The position numbers and the translations under genes are program-made. From contig NZ_CAJUHF010000018.1 in assembly GCF_910585845.1 (NCBI RefSeq), positions 1 through 64,000 on the forward strand: a stretch of 64,000 bases of DNA. The letters are read 5' to 3'. Below are positions 45,223 to 54,562 of the stretch, piece by piece (within the stretch, counting starts at the first letter, position 1; each line of letters opens with the position of its first letter). The stretch comes from an uncultured Bacteroides sp. Lineage in GTDB: Bacteria; Bacteroidota; Bacteroidia; Bacteroidales; Bacteroidaceae. The notes under the pieces were generated by a model, which was not told the DNA's origin, searched no databases, and saw only the letters and a program-made list of their open reading frames with translations.

Positions 45223-45780
45223 TTAGAAGAGATAAGCAGCGGAAATCTGCCAAGTCTTGTTCTTCGCGCCAACAGCATCAACGGCGTTCTTCAATGTGAA
45301 ACTGTCTCCCATCGGGAACTGATAGTTGACACCTACTTGCAAATGCTTGATCAGTTTCACACCGACTCCCAGGTTAAGTCCTACCTGTGCCTTGCGGTCA
45401 ATATTGTCTTTCTTCTTGAAATCAAAGAAGAAATCGGGTCCGGCAGCAACATAAACACCCAGCAGGCTGCCCAAACCAATCGTATATTTCAAATTAATAG
45501 GCACTTCCGCTCCTATTTGCTTAAGATCATCCTTGCCTCTTTGCGAAAGCAACACAGCACCGTCAACCCCCAAACCTACAATAGGAATAGTCAGTTCAGC
45601 CATAGGACCGATGAAGAAACCGGTAGAATTCTCCTTGTTACCCTTATAGCCGCCATCCCAATCTATCTTCGTCATGTTGACACCACCTTTCACACCCCAT
45701 TTAATGAGTTGCGCCTGAACCGGCATAGCCATAAACATACAGCATACAGCTATAACGAAAGTACTTAAAATCTTCTTCAT
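45223..45780 (-). CDS. small outer-membrane beta-barrel protein, PorT-like
   Basis: 185 aa. Signal peptide MKKILSTFVIAVCCMFMAMPVQA then a mature protein that starts QLIKWGVKGGVNMTKI and ends in the aromatic strand QISAAYLF, typical of 8-stranded OMP_b-brl proteins. Located after the gldN gene with its own promoter, it may serve the type IX system (PorT is a barrel of the same broad fold), but the fold is common in Bacteroidetes and the link is inference. Confidence 0.8.
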   Translation of the reverse strand: MKKILSTFVIAVCCMFMAMPVQAQLIKWGVKGGVNMTKIDWDGGYKGNKENSTGFFIGPMAELTIPIVGLGVDGAVLLSQRGKDDLKQIGAEVPINLKYTIGLGSLLGVYVAAGPDFFFDFKKKDNIDRKAQVGLNLGVGVKLIKHLQVGVNYQFPMGDSFTLKNAVDAVGAKNKTWQISAAYLF

Positions 45781-45808
45781 AATCTTTTTTCTTTTAATTT
45801 ATCGGGGG

Positions 45809-45843
45809 CAAATATATACATTTATTCTTAGAACCTGTTCAAA
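45809..45843 (-). promoter_or_regulatory. promoter of the small barrel gene
   Basis: TATATTTG on the minus strand (45809-45816) is an exact -7 box 29 bp before the ATG. TTTG at 45840-45843 is 23 bp upstream, slightly farther than the usual 19-21. Confidence 0.55.
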
Positions 45844-46030
45844 TTTTCTTCAAAAAGTTTTTTATTCAGCTTGTTTTGAGTTTCTTTTCGGTCTGTTTTT
45901 CTCTTTTATTCGTTACATAGCCCGCTATGATCCTCATAAAAACAGAAAAACATCCTCAAAAAGAATTCTAAAAAGAAGACTGAAAAAAAATTTAAACAGA
46001 ATCCAAAAAAGAACAGAAAAGAAACAATTT
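45830..46030. repeat. long strand-asymmetric imperfect palindrome
   Basis: The two sides are centred on CATAGCccGCTATG (45918-45931). The left side is T-rich (TTTTGAGTTTCTTTTC, CTGTTTTTCTC) and the right side A-rich (ACAGAAAAACATCCTCAAAA), so the region is nearly pure pyrimidine then nearly pure purine on one strand. It lies between gldN and the barrel gene and may end gldN transcription. I believe similar words recur in Bacteroides genomes but cannot verify it here. Confidence 0.5.
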
Positions 46031-46033
46031 TGT

Positions 46034-47053
46034 TTAATGGCGCTGCCTGCGGACTGACGCTCTGGGAGCTGCAGACTCTCGCTTAGATACCGACTGGGAC
46101 TTATCTGAAGATGCTTTCGCCTTCGGAGTAGAAGAAGTTTTACTTCGTGCAGAGACGGCATTGTCACGTCCTTTCCTTTTGGAGTTAACCGTAGAGACTT
46201 TTGCACCCGAAGTTGCAGAAACAGAATCTGTTTCTGCGGTGAGGTCCCGACCGTACAACCCCTTTTCAAAGTCCGCCAACTCCTGCTCTATACGCCGCTG
46301 TTCCTTCACCAAGGCACTGTCCGTGGTGCAGTACTGCGACAGGACGCGGTTTTGCAGATTGGTTGTCTTGTAGATATCGCCCTTGTAGAGACGCGCCGCG
46401 AAGAAATCGTCCCACGTGCTGTTTGCAGCATTGTTATAGTTGCTCACAGCCACTTTGGATTGCGTCAGATAAGGAGCCAAATCTTTATAGTTCACCCAGA
46501 ACATAGGCAACTTCACCTTTTCCGAACTAAACTCTTCCGAACGGTGCAACACAGGACAAATGGCGGTTATCACCGAACCATAGGTCGAAGTACGTTGGTC
46601 GAAGTACCATACTTCTTTGATGAAATAGCTCAGCACATCCGCCGACGGAATGTCGCTATTGCTGAGAGAGAGCACGCTGTCGCGGCGGTTAGCCACCTTC
46701 TTCAACTCATAGTAGATCTGAAAGCGGTCCAACACATCACGGAAAGTGATCTCGGCATCTTTCTGAAAACGCTCTGTGCCATCCAGCTGGTATTCATATG
46801 CCGGAATCTTTTTCTGCGCCAGCAGGCGGAACAGAGTGGTGAAGAGATTCATCCGATTGCCTTGCGGCTCCACTGGATAGTAGAGGGCACCATTAGTGTC
46901 CTTCGTCAAGTCCAGCGTGCGATAGATTTCACGCATCCACATCACGTCGTCCGGCAAGTTTGCCGAACCGGGATATTGTCTTTGTGCCCACCCCGCTGAC
47001 AGGTTCAGCATACACAGGGCGGCAACTATCACGAGTTTCAAGGAGAGTTTCAT
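46034..47053 (-). CDS. gldN: type IX secretion / gliding protein GldN (PorN)
   Basis: 339 aa. Signal peptide MKLSLKLVIVAALCMLNLSA. The conserved body begins DDVMWMREIYRTLDLTKDTN and contains NLFTTLFRLLAQKKIPAYEY and EVWYFDQRTSTYGSVITAIC. GldN with GldK makes the periplasmic ring attached to the outer membrane. The last ~55 residues are Ser/Lys/Arg/Ala-rich and probably disordered. Last gene of porP-gldK-gldL-gldM-gldN. Confidence 0.93.
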   Translation of the reverse strand: MKLSLKLVIVAALCMLNLSAGWAQRQYPGSANLPDDVMWMREIYRTLDLTKDTNGALYYPVEPQGNRMNLFTTLFRLLAQKKIPAYEYQLDGTERFQKDAEITFRDVLDRFQIYYELKKVANRRDSVLSLSNSDIPSADVLSYFIKEVWYFDQRTSTYGSVITAICPVLHRSEEFSSEKVKLPMFWVNYKDLAPYLTQSKVAVSNYNNAANSTWDDFFAARLYKGDIYKTTNLQNRVLSQYCTTDSALVKEQRRIEQELADFEKGLYGRDLTAETDSVSATSGAKVSTVNSKRKGRDNAVSARSKTSSTPKAKASSDKSQSVSKRESAAPRASVRRQRH

Positions 47054-47111
47054 AGTTCTTATACCTTATTATAGATAGTATTATTCCTTTTATTATAGTC
47101 AATATCTGATC

Positions 47112-48677
47112 TCAATTCACAATCACTTCCAACGTAGTAGGCAACAGACGTTCCACACCGTCCGGACCGACTGCACGCACCCGGGATATATAGAAACGTT
47201 TCCCACGCGAAAGACGGCGGAACATCTCCTTCTGGCGTGCAGAGAACGATGCGCCCGAAGAGACTTCCGGCACAGCATTGCCCATATTGTCAAAAAAGAC
47301 CGTCTCGAAGCCCAAGACACGGAAGTTGATGTTCAGCAGTCCGTCGTCAATGGCGGCCACGATGCCCTGAGTGTTCATCAAGACAGCCTTCGGCAATCCG
47401 CGCCCGCCGCGGTAGCGCTTCGGTGCCCCGTCTTCAGTATATTCGATAAAGGGCGACGGATCCGGCAACTGGCGCACACGGTAGGTGTAATCTCCCATCG
47501 ACTGCGTACGTCCGCCGACCGATGCCGTCACGCGAATCACTACATCCTTACCGATAGCCGTAGGACGTGCGATGTATCCGTTCCCCGTACGGCTCAACGT
47601 ACCGTTGCCATTGGCAATGCTCGCCTGGACCTGTCCGGCAGGAACACCCGGAACAGAGATACTGATAGGGTTGTCATAGCCTGCATAGAGCACGTTCATC
47701 ATCGTAGCAGATACCGTAGCGGTAGGCTCCACCACGGTATACTTCTGGGAGAAATCCCTTCGAAGCACCTCCCCATTGCCTTGCACCAACTCCAAATAAC
47801 CATCCAAAGAGAACTCTCCCGTACGGTTGCAGACCGTCTCGAACCAGCCTTCCGCACTGTCCGGCTGTTTCTCTCCACCAATATAGACGGATGGGCGTTG
47901 CGTAGAGTCTACAGCCGCCAAAATAACACGACCACTATAAACACTACCGCGAACGACATTCTGCGACGTAGGAATGACGTATGCCTGCAACTGGTTCACG
48001 CGCACGTCCTGCACATCGGTGTTCTGCGTCAGCAAGTGGAGCACTTCGCCCTCGGCATAGCGTATATCGCTCTGTAGTTTGGTCAATAAAGTAACGGCAG
48101 CTGCCACAGGGGTATTCTCAAACATATACTCCTGCCAGTTCTTCCCTGCTGCCGACACTTTGCGCGGGACTTCCGTACTCAGGTTCTCACGGATAATCTT
48201 CTGCTGCACAGGGTCGGCAACCAGAGAGAGGATGTCTTCCCGATATCGGTTGATGCGGTCAAACAGCTCCCTACCTTGTCCGCTTCCAGGGGCAAGCATG
48301 ATAAAAGAGGCTGCTTCCAAGTCTTCGCGGTTAGAGATATTGGCAACGTCGCCATCCTTCCCGTCCGCCTCGCGCACAATGCGCAGTTTCAGTTGGTCGA
48401 CATAGGCATATAACGAATCGGAGTTGTTCTTTACGCGTACCGCTTTCTCAAACCAAGGTCCTACTTTTTCCGGGTTACGCTTGTTTGCACCGGCAAGCCC
48501 GTCATACAACGACTGGTTTTGCACCGTCGAATTTACCGTCGTACGCGAAAGGCTCTCGTCGACCAACGAGAAACCATTCAGCACATCCGACGAAACGTTT
48601 AGTGCCAACAACGCCATCAAGACGATATACATCAGGTTAATCATCTTCTGGCGCGGAGAGTCCGGATTGATATTCAT
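47112..48677 (-). CDS. gldM: type IX secretion / gliding motor protein GldM (PorM)
   Basis: 521 aa. Short cytoplasmic start SPRQKMINLMYIVLMALLAL leads into the single membrane helix (about 12-32) that sits in the GldL ring; the rest is four periplasmic domains (GldM N-terminal about 35-220, central domains, C-terminal domain from about 400). The Glu or Asp residues that carry the proton path in GldL/M motors cannot be assigned by eye. It is 140 bp from gldL across an AT-rich repeat. Confidence 0.94.
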   Translation of the reverse strand: MNINPDSPRQKMINLMYIVLMALLALNVSSDVLNGFSLVDESLSRTTVNSTVQNQSLYDGLAGANKRNPEKVGPWFEKAVRVKNNSDSLYAYVDQLKLRIVREADGKDGDVANISNREDLEAASFIMLAPGSGQGRELFDRINRYREDILSLVADPVQQKIIRENLSTEVPRKVSAAGKNWQEYMFENTPVAAAVTLLTKLQSDIRYAEGEVLHLLTQNTDVQDVRVNQLQAYVIPTSQNVVRGSVYSGRVILAAVDSTQRPSVYIGGEKQPDSAEGWFETVCNRTGEFSLDGYLELVQGNGEVLRRDFSQKYTVVEPTATVSATMMNVLYAGYDNPISISVPGVPAGQVQASIANGNGTLSRTGNGYIARPTAIGKDVVIRVTASVGGRTQSMGDYTYRVRQLPDPSPFIEYTEDGAPKRYRGGRGLPKAVLMNTQGIVAAIDDGLLNINFRVLGFETVFFDNMGNAVPEVSSGASFSARQKEMFRRLSRGKRFYISRVRAVGPDGVERLLPTTLEVIVN

Positions 48678-48816
48678 GAGGAATTATGAATTATGAGTTA
48701 TGAATTAACAATTAGGGATTAACAGGTATGAATTAAGAGTTGGGAATTATGAATCAGGAACTAAGATTTATAATTTATAAGTCATAAATTATAAATCAAC
48801 AATCCTAACCCATCAG
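48678..48816. repeat. degenerate AT-rich repeat between gldL and gldM
   Basis: 139 bp of GAATTATGA- and GAATTAA-like words, repeated about nine times with drift, ending in TTATAATTTATAA and a partial inverted copy. A similar degenerate tract separates rpoB and rpoC. No coding potential. Confidence 0.6.
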
Positions 48817-49623
48817 TCATCTCACTTGCACAGCTTGCAACATACGGGCATAGACAGCATTCAGTTCTTCTATCTGACGTGCCATCTTACGGGTCTGCTC
48901 ATGCACCTGATCTATCGTACTGATCTGAGTGCTGGCGCTGCGAAGCTGCATTTCGTAGATGGCATTGATTCCCGCAAGATTACGGTTCAGCGTACTCATC
49001 TGCTCAGCATCGTGCGAGAGGGATTCTGCCTGGGCAGTAAAACGGGACAGCATCTCAGTCATCTCTTTCAACTGGGCGATATAAGCCTGGGTAGTTTCTT
49101 CCATCTCTGACGTAAAGGCGGATGCCATGTTTCCGGACAAAGGACTACCACCTCCTACAATCACAGAAGCCGGCTGATTCGCTTGCGACCGATTCACCGA
49201 CGGTTGACTGACTGACGGCTGGTTCACGCGTATCGGATTCGTTGCGCCGACGGGCACCTGCACCGGACCGTTCTGAGCAAGGCCGGCTTGAGAAAGATCG
49301 GCTTGCGACATTCCATCGCCCACGACGATCACTCCGCCCGCAGCATTTGCCACCGGTTTGCCCGGCAAATCGAATGCAGAAATAAAGAATACCAGCACTT
49401 CTGTCCCCATGCCAAGCCACAACATCAGATTGGCTCCCGGCAGATGGGTTAGTTTGAACAGTGTACCGGCAATCACTACGGCAGCACCCCAGCTATAGGC
49501 ATAGTTCATGATTACCTTGCCACGATAGCTTGCCATAAAATCCTGCAACTTCTGCCCCAAACTCTTTTTTCTTCTTACAGTCTCTTGTTCCATCATCTTG
49601 TACCTTTTTAGCGACTTAGTCAT
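48817..49623 (-). CDS. gldL: type IX secretion / gliding motor protein GldL (PorL)
   Basis: 268 aa from the ATG overlapping the gldK stop (ATGA); ATGs at 49596 and 49593 give MMEQETVRRKKSLG and may be the true start. Two membrane helices (about 40-60 and 64-84, MNYAYSWGAAVVIAGTLFKL and LMLWLGMGTEVLVFFISAFD) form the inner-membrane motor. A Gln/Ser/Asn/Pro linker (about 130-155) precedes a cytoplasmic coiled coil (from about 170). Confidence 0.92.
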   Translation of the reverse strand: MTKSLKRYKMMEQETVRRKKSLGQKLQDFMASYRGKVIMNYAYSWGAAVVIAGTLFKLTHLPGANLMLWLGMGTEVLVFFISAFDLPGKPVANAAGGVIVVGDGMSQADLSQAGLAQNGPVQVPVGATNPIRVNQPSVSQPSVNRSQANQPASVIVGGGSPLSGNMASAFTSEMEETTQAYIAQLKEMTEMLSRFTAQAESLSHDAEQMSTLNRNLAGINAIYEMQLRSASTQISTIDQVHEQTRKMARQIEELNAVYARMLQAVQVR

Positions 49624-51080
49624 TTCCCTTTCTTGCTATATCCCACCTGCGTACGTACGCACCGGAAACCGATATATGAGCGTTGCTCATTCTGATACTC
49701 CGCCGTACGGGCATCAGAGCGGATAAAGGCGTTCACGTCTTTCCACGAACCGCCACGAACCACTTTCTTCTTCATGGCATAAGGATCGTCCGGTGCCGCT
49801 TTATACTGGATATCGGGATTGATGTCGCTTGCCTGCAACACACCCGATTCGGTATAAGCCGTCGAAGTCCATTCCGCCACGTTGCCCGCCATGTCATACA
49901 ACCCGTTCGAGTTGGGCGAATAGGCGCCTACGCGAGTGGATATCAGGTTACCGTCTTTGGTATAATTGCCTTTGCCAGGCTTGTAGTTCGCATTATAACA
50001 ACCGCGCTCGTCCTTGGTCTCTTCGCTGTCTTTCCAAGGGTACTTGTTGTTTTCGCGTCCCCTTGCAGCAAACTCCCATTCCGCCTCGGTCGGCAGGCGG
50101 TAGCGCTGGATGTACCTTGCCTGTCCACCCAATCCGGCAAGCAGATAGTTGGTCCGCCAGGCACAGAAAGCATTCGCCTGCTCCCAACTGACACCTACCA
50201 CAGGATGCTCATTGTAACTGGGATGGTTAAAATACAGGCGCATGTACTGCTCATTGTTTGCATCCGGAAAGTCGTTCACCCAACAGGTCGTATCAGGATA
50301 GATGTTCACGATGTAGCTGTTCAGGAAATCCCATTCGCTGGAGAGTGGGCGGGTGATGGTACGGTTCACTATACGGCCTTCGTCATCAATATACGCCGTG
50401 TCTTTAGTTATCATCACCACCTCTTCGGGATCCACCTTTATATCCGTGTTCTTGACTCTTTCGGCGGGGTTCAGACGGTTACGGCGCTTGGCGGCTTCCG
50501 CATAATCATACACTTCATAGTAGTAGTTCAGTTGGGCACCGTCCAGCATCAGTGTGCCGTCAATCGGATGCCGCTTATACACACTCTCGATAGCCATCTG
50601 TTCATCTTCCGTAGCGCGCTTCCAAGGGATGGGCTTCGCCCAGTTCAAGTAAGGCTTTATCGGATTCCCTTCGCGGTCTTCCTCTATCTTGAAGACTTCG
50701 TTGCCACCATAGGCAGGATCTGCCAGACGCTCGCGGATGATGGAGTCGCGCACCCAGTTGACGAACTGTTTATACTCAGCAACGGTCACTTCCGTATCGT
50801 CCATCCAGAAAGATTCTACCGAAATCTCCCGCGAAGGAACGACCGTTCCCCACAAGCTGTCCTGCTTATCGGGTCCCATCTTCACCGAACCGCGTTTCAC
50901 CAACACCATGCCGTATGGCGCCGGCTCGCTCCATGCCATCGCACTGGCACCTATCACCTCACCGCCTTTCATGGAAGTGTTACCCACTGTTCCCATGCAC
51001 GACACCAATGAACCGAGCAGCAACAGTGCCGCCCCGTACCATGCATGAATAGCTTTCATCCCTTTCTTCTGTTTCATCAT
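49620..51080 (-). CDS. gldK: type IX secretion lipoprotein GldK (PorK)
   Basis: 486 aa. Lipobox LGSLVSC near residue 28 marks an outer-membrane lipoprotein. The mature part is a formylglycine-generating-enzyme-like domain: ILVKRGSVKMG-type start, SFWMDDTEVTVAEYKQFVNW, RYRLPTEAEWEFAARG, GNVAEWTSTAY and VVRGGSWKD, ending YIGFRCVRTQ. In GldK this fold is structural. An inner ATG at 51059 also gives a good signal. Twelve bases separate it from porP. Confidence 0.93.
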   Translation of the reverse strand: MMKQKKGMKAIHAWYGAALLLLGSLVSCMGTVGNTSMKGGEVIGASAMAWSEPAPYGMVLVKRGSVKMGPDKQDSLWGTVVPSREISVESFWMDDTEVTVAEYKQFVNWVRDSIIRERLADPAYGGNEVFKIEEDREGNPIKPYLNWAKPIPWKRATEDEQMAIESVYKRHPIDGTLMLDGAQLNYYYEVYDYAEAAKRRNRLNPAERVKNTDIKVDPEEVVMITKDTAYIDDEGRIVNRTITRPLSSEWDFLNSYIVNIYPDTTCWVNDFPDANNEQYMRLYFNHPSYNEHPVVGVSWEQANAFCAWRTNYLLAGLGGQARYIQRYRLPTEAEWEFAARGRENNKYPWKDSEETKDERGCYNANYKPGKGNYTKDGNLISTRVGAYSPNSNGLYDMAGNVAEWTSTAYTESGVLQASDINPDIQYKAAPDDPYAMKKKVVRGGSWKDVNAFIRSDARTAEYQNEQRSYIGFRCVRTQVGYSKKGK

Positions 51081-51091
51081 TCGTATATCTC

Positions 51092-52048
51092 TTACAAAAT
51101 CCGTACACTCTTATGCAAGTTCCGGCTTTTCTTAAATACATTCAAGTCCAATGCATACCTGACCATCAAATCGTGGCTGCCGCTTGCCGCGCCAATCTTC
51201 GAGGTGAAGCACTCGTATGCATACCCCAGTGTCACGCCCTGCACCGTCAACCCAAGACTGAGTGTCACCGAGGTGCCGGGTGAATAGGTTACTCCCCCGC
51301 TCAGCACCTTAGAGCGATAGGCATAGAACAACCGCCCCGTCAGGTCCAGCCGTGTAGTAGTAAAGTCACTCTGCAACTGCATCGAAGGCTGTATGGAAAT
51401 TAACGGATTACGCGTCTGAATATTGTATCCGCCTGTCAAATAAACGATAGGATGTACAGCTATCTCGCTTTTTTCTCCCAAAGAGATGCGGGGAGCCGTC
51501 AGATGGTGGACGGAAAGCGCGGCATAGAACCGAGGATGCGAATAGTAGGCACCGAGCCCGATGTCAACGGCACTCCCGCTCTCTGCCGTAGTAGGAAATG
51601 CCTCATCGTCGGTTTCTTCACCAAGATTGATGTCGGAAGGGTCGAAAGTAATGTTCAGCATGCCTACCTGAAAGCCGATGCCCAGCTTGCCTTTACGGAT
51701 TTTCTGTTGATAGGCATACTGCCCCCAGAAACGCTGGTTGCGGAACAGACCGATGGCTTCATTGAAAAATCCCACGCCAGCACCCTGAGGTTTGTTGAAC
51801 AGCGTGAAAGGCATGTCCGCACCGAAATACATCACCCGCGGGGCATGGGTGAAACCCATCAGTTGCATACCATACGAACCGTATATATTCAGCTTATTCT
51901 CCGTCTGCCCTGCCCATGCGGGATGATAATAGCCCGGCACCGCCCAATATTGGCCAAAGCGTGCGTCGAACTGTGCCCGTACTCCTGCCGCACAGAAGAA
52001 GAGGCACAGCCAGATTGCCGATTTCAGGATAAAACTGTATTTCATCAT
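51092..52048 (-). CDS. porP: type IX secretion outer-membrane protein, PorP/SprF family
   Basis: 318 aa. Signal peptide MKYSFILKSAIWLCLFFCAA, then the family start AQFDARFGQYWAVPGYYHPA with NPAWAG-like segment, and repeated aromatic/glycine beta-strands to the end. PorP/SprF proteins sit in the outer membrane beside the GldKN ring; SprF paralogs pair with surface adhesins. First gene of the gld cluster. Confidence 0.92.
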   Translation of the reverse strand: MMKYSFILKSAIWLCLFFCAAGVRAQFDARFGQYWAVPGYYHPAWAGQTENKLNIYGSYGMQLMGFTHAPRVMYFGADMPFTLFNKPQGAGVGFFNEAIGLFRNQRFWGQYAYQQKIRKGKLGIGFQVGMLNITFDPSDINLGEETDDEAFPTTAESGSAVDIGLGAYYSHPRFYAALSVHHLTAPRISLGEKSEIAVHPIVYLTGGYNIQTRNPLISIQPSMQLQSDFTTTRLDLTGRLFYAYRSKVLSGGVTYSPGTSVTLSLGLTVQGVTLGYAYECFTSKIGAASGSHDLMVRYALDLNVFKKSRNLHKSVRIL

Positions 52049-52101
52049 TATAAAAACGGACTCACCAATAGCAAGTCATGATACATCTTCAAGCATAGGC
52101 T

Positions 52102-54543
52102 TCAGGATGGAGCAGTATATTTCACTTTCAGCCCCTCCACTCCCATTCCGGTGAAATAGTCTTCAATCAGACTCCAGCGTGTTGCATCATCCATTCCGCT
52201 TGTCCCGAAGAAGAAGGAGAACAATTCAATCTGTTCCTGAAATATCTTTTCATTATTATCGAGAATGAGATTATGGTATTCATCGGAAGACGCAATCTGT
52301 TCCAGCAGTTCCGGGTCGTCGAAAGTGACCGATACGCAAGGTGTTCCCCCACCCTCTACGCTGAACGAAAGACAATCGAGCATAGAAAGCAGATTGAACA
52401 ACATGTTCAAGTCAGAAAAAGGTGTCGTATAGAACAGCAGGCGGTCTCCTTTCTCACCCACAATGCGCTGGGTGAAAAGTTTCTGATAGCGGGATAGCAA
52501 GAGGTCGAAGCCTTTCGTCACCGTGAAAGAAAGTTCGTTGGAATCTTTCTTCTTCACACTGCTGATGTAGCTCACGCTGCGTCCCTCTTCCGTACGCGAT
52601 TCTAACAAGGAGCCGATGAAGCGTTTTGCCGACGGTACATCCATGCCATGCTCGGCAAATACCGCACGCAACTCTTCTTCATCAAAACGCCCTTTCGTCT
52701 TACGAAGTTTGTCGAACAGTAAGGTCTTCAGGCTGCCGAACAGCGCATCCATACGCCGACGAATCACTGCTGCATCTTCTTTCAGCAGCACCTCGTGCTT
52801 GCCCACGGACACCGCACGCGAACCTTCCCACAACGTTCCATTATTCAGTTTCTGCTTGAACTCTCTATAGCCGAACTCTGCGAAACGCTCTTCCCAGAGT
52901 TTCTCCAGACGCGCCATGTAGACGTCTTCCGTACCAGGCACTTTAGTCAGATAGTCACTGAACTCGCGGATAAAGGCATCGCCTGTCTTATCTTGTATAT
53001 ATCCTTCGGCAAGCAGGTTTTGCGGACTGACTTCCAGCAGGTGCTTGCCGTAGCGATGACACAAGTCATCTTCCAGCCACAGCAGGGCTGTCTTTATCAG
53101 CTGCCCCAATTCCGCTTCGTATTCCAACTTGTTCTTCATGCGAGGCAGTTTCACCACAAATTCAAAATCGGACAGAGAAAGCAGCATCTCCTGTTTTCTA
53201 CCTTTCATCCGGTACACTTCCATCAACTTCTTCAAGATCAGCGACAACTGCTCCTGCGTGATGTTGCCCGTCATGTGCAGGCGTTTCATATAATAGAAAT
53301 CCCTCTCATGATAGTCCGTCGCCGAGATGCCCTGAATATCAGCATCGCGGGCGGCACGTCCAATCTCCTGTATATAGTCGACAAATGTACTGGAGGGCGC
53401 CACATGATACACACGGTCGATATCACTGATATCCACTCCCATGCCGAATGCCTTTGTGGCTACAATCATCCGCTTCTCGCCCTCCTTGAAGTCCTGCACG
53501 ATTGCCGCTTTCTGTTCTTTGTCTTTCTTTCCGTAGTAGGAAGCCACCAAATGCCAGTCGACAGACTTCACCCATGCCTTCAGACGCATATCGATGCCGC
53601 CTGCAAAGGGATAGTAGAGAATAGTCTTATGTCCGTCGAGAAAGTCTTCCACCCTTTTGGCTATAACACGCTGTTTGGCCTTATCGTATGTCTCACCCTC
53701 TTCCATCTCCATCTGCCGGATGTCGAAGCCGATATTGCGGCGCTTCACCGTACCTGCATGGAGCACACAAGGCTCCATCTGCAATGAACGGATCGTTTCA
53801 AACACCATGTCATTGCCTCCTTTCGGATTCCAGACTGCCGTAGCCGTCAGTGCAAATAGCGGGAATGTGTAACCGAGACTTTTCTTCAAGCCTTGCAGAT
53901 AACGCCCCAGAAACCAATAGTCCACACGAAACTCCTTCCCCCACGTAGTGACCGTATGAGCCTCATCCACCACAACCAGGCCAATGCGGCGTTCGCCTAC
54001 AAAATGCCTGATGTCGTAAGAGAGCAGCAGTTCCGGCGAGAGGTAGAACAGGTCCACTTCGCCTTCGCGCACTTGCCGATACACCTCGTTCTTTTGTTCG
54101 GGTGAGAGATCGGAGGAGGCATACGCCACGCGCGTATATCCCAACTCCTGCAAACCTTCCACCTGGTCTGTGATCAATGCTTTCAGGGGAGATACCACGA
54201 TGGTAAGCAGCCTGTATTCTCTGCCCAGATAGATGGCGGGCAACTGGAACAGTAGGGATTTTCCGGCTCCTGTAGGTGCCGTCAGCAGGACATTGTTGAT
54301 CTCCGTTTCTCCTTTGTGTGCCTTTTCGGCTTCGGCAATGACACTCTCTATCAGTTGCCCCTGCGAAATGTGCAGTGTATCTTTTCCCCGGAATAAATCG
54401 TCGTATACTTCCAAGTCGCGAAATTGTTCGTACCCATATATTTCTCTCAAAAGCGCATGTACCGCTTCTCGACAGCCGCCAGGCAACTGCCGTTGTTTCA
54501 ACTCCGGCAAACGACCTGCCATTTCTTTTTGCATTTCAACCAT
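52102..54543 (-). CDS. divergent RecQ-like SF2 DNA helicase
   Basis: 813 aa. Helicase core about 85-425: Walker A APTGAGKS, motif Ia IVVSPLKALITDQVEGLQEL, DEAH box VVDEAHTVTTWGKEF, motif III ALTATAVW, motif V ATKAFGMGVDISDIDRVYHV and motif VI YIQEIGRAARD. It resembles RecQ, but the zinc cysteines, winged helix and HRDC of canonical RecQ are not visible; about 390 residues after the core match nothing I know. Promoter not seen. It is 54 bp upstream of porP on the same strand. Confidence 0.82.
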   Translation of the reverse strand: MVEMQKEMAGRLPELKQRQLPGGCREAVHALLREIYGYEQFRDLEVYDDLFRGKDTLHISQGQLIESVIAEAEKAHKGETEINNVLLTAPTGAGKSLLFQLPAIYLGREYRLLTIVVSPLKALITDQVEGLQELGYTRVAYASSDLSPEQKNEVYRQVREGEVDLFYLSPELLLSYDIRHFVGERRIGLVVVDEAHTVTTWGKEFRVDYWFLGRYLQGLKKSLGYTFPLFALTATAVWNPKGGNDMVFETIRSLQMEPCVLHAGTVKRRNIGFDIRQMEMEEGETYDKAKQRVIAKRVEDFLDGHKTILYYPFAGGIDMRLKAWVKSVDWHLVASYYGKKDKEQKAAIVQDFKEGEKRMIVATKAFGMGVDISDIDRVYHVAPSSTFVDYIQEIGRAARDADIQGISATDYHERDFYYMKRLHMTGNITQEQLSLILKKLMEVYRMKGRKQEMLLSLSDFEFVVKLPRMKNKLEYEAELGQLIKTALLWLEDDLCHRYGKHLLEVSPQNLLAEGYIQDKTGDAFIREFSDYLTKVPGTEDVYMARLEKLWEERFAEFGYREFKQKLNNGTLWEGSRAVSVGKHEVLLKEDAAVIRRRMDALFGSLKTLLFDKLRKTKGRFDEEELRAVFAEHGMDVPSAKRFIGSLLESRTEEGRSVSYISSVKKKDSNELSFTVTKGFDLLLSRYQKLFTQRIVGEKGDRLLFYTTPFSDLNMLFNLLSMLDCLSFSVEGGGTPCVSVTFDDPELLEQIASSDEYHNLILDNNEKIFQEQIELFSFFFGTSGMDDATRWSLIEDYFTGMGVEGLKVKYTAPS

Positions 54544-54562
54544 ATAGTGGAAAATTCTAAAA

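Noticed and set aside
49683..51011. A 442-codon frame antisense to gldK
   Set aside because: No recognisable protein; gldK on the other strand has a lipobox and full domain.
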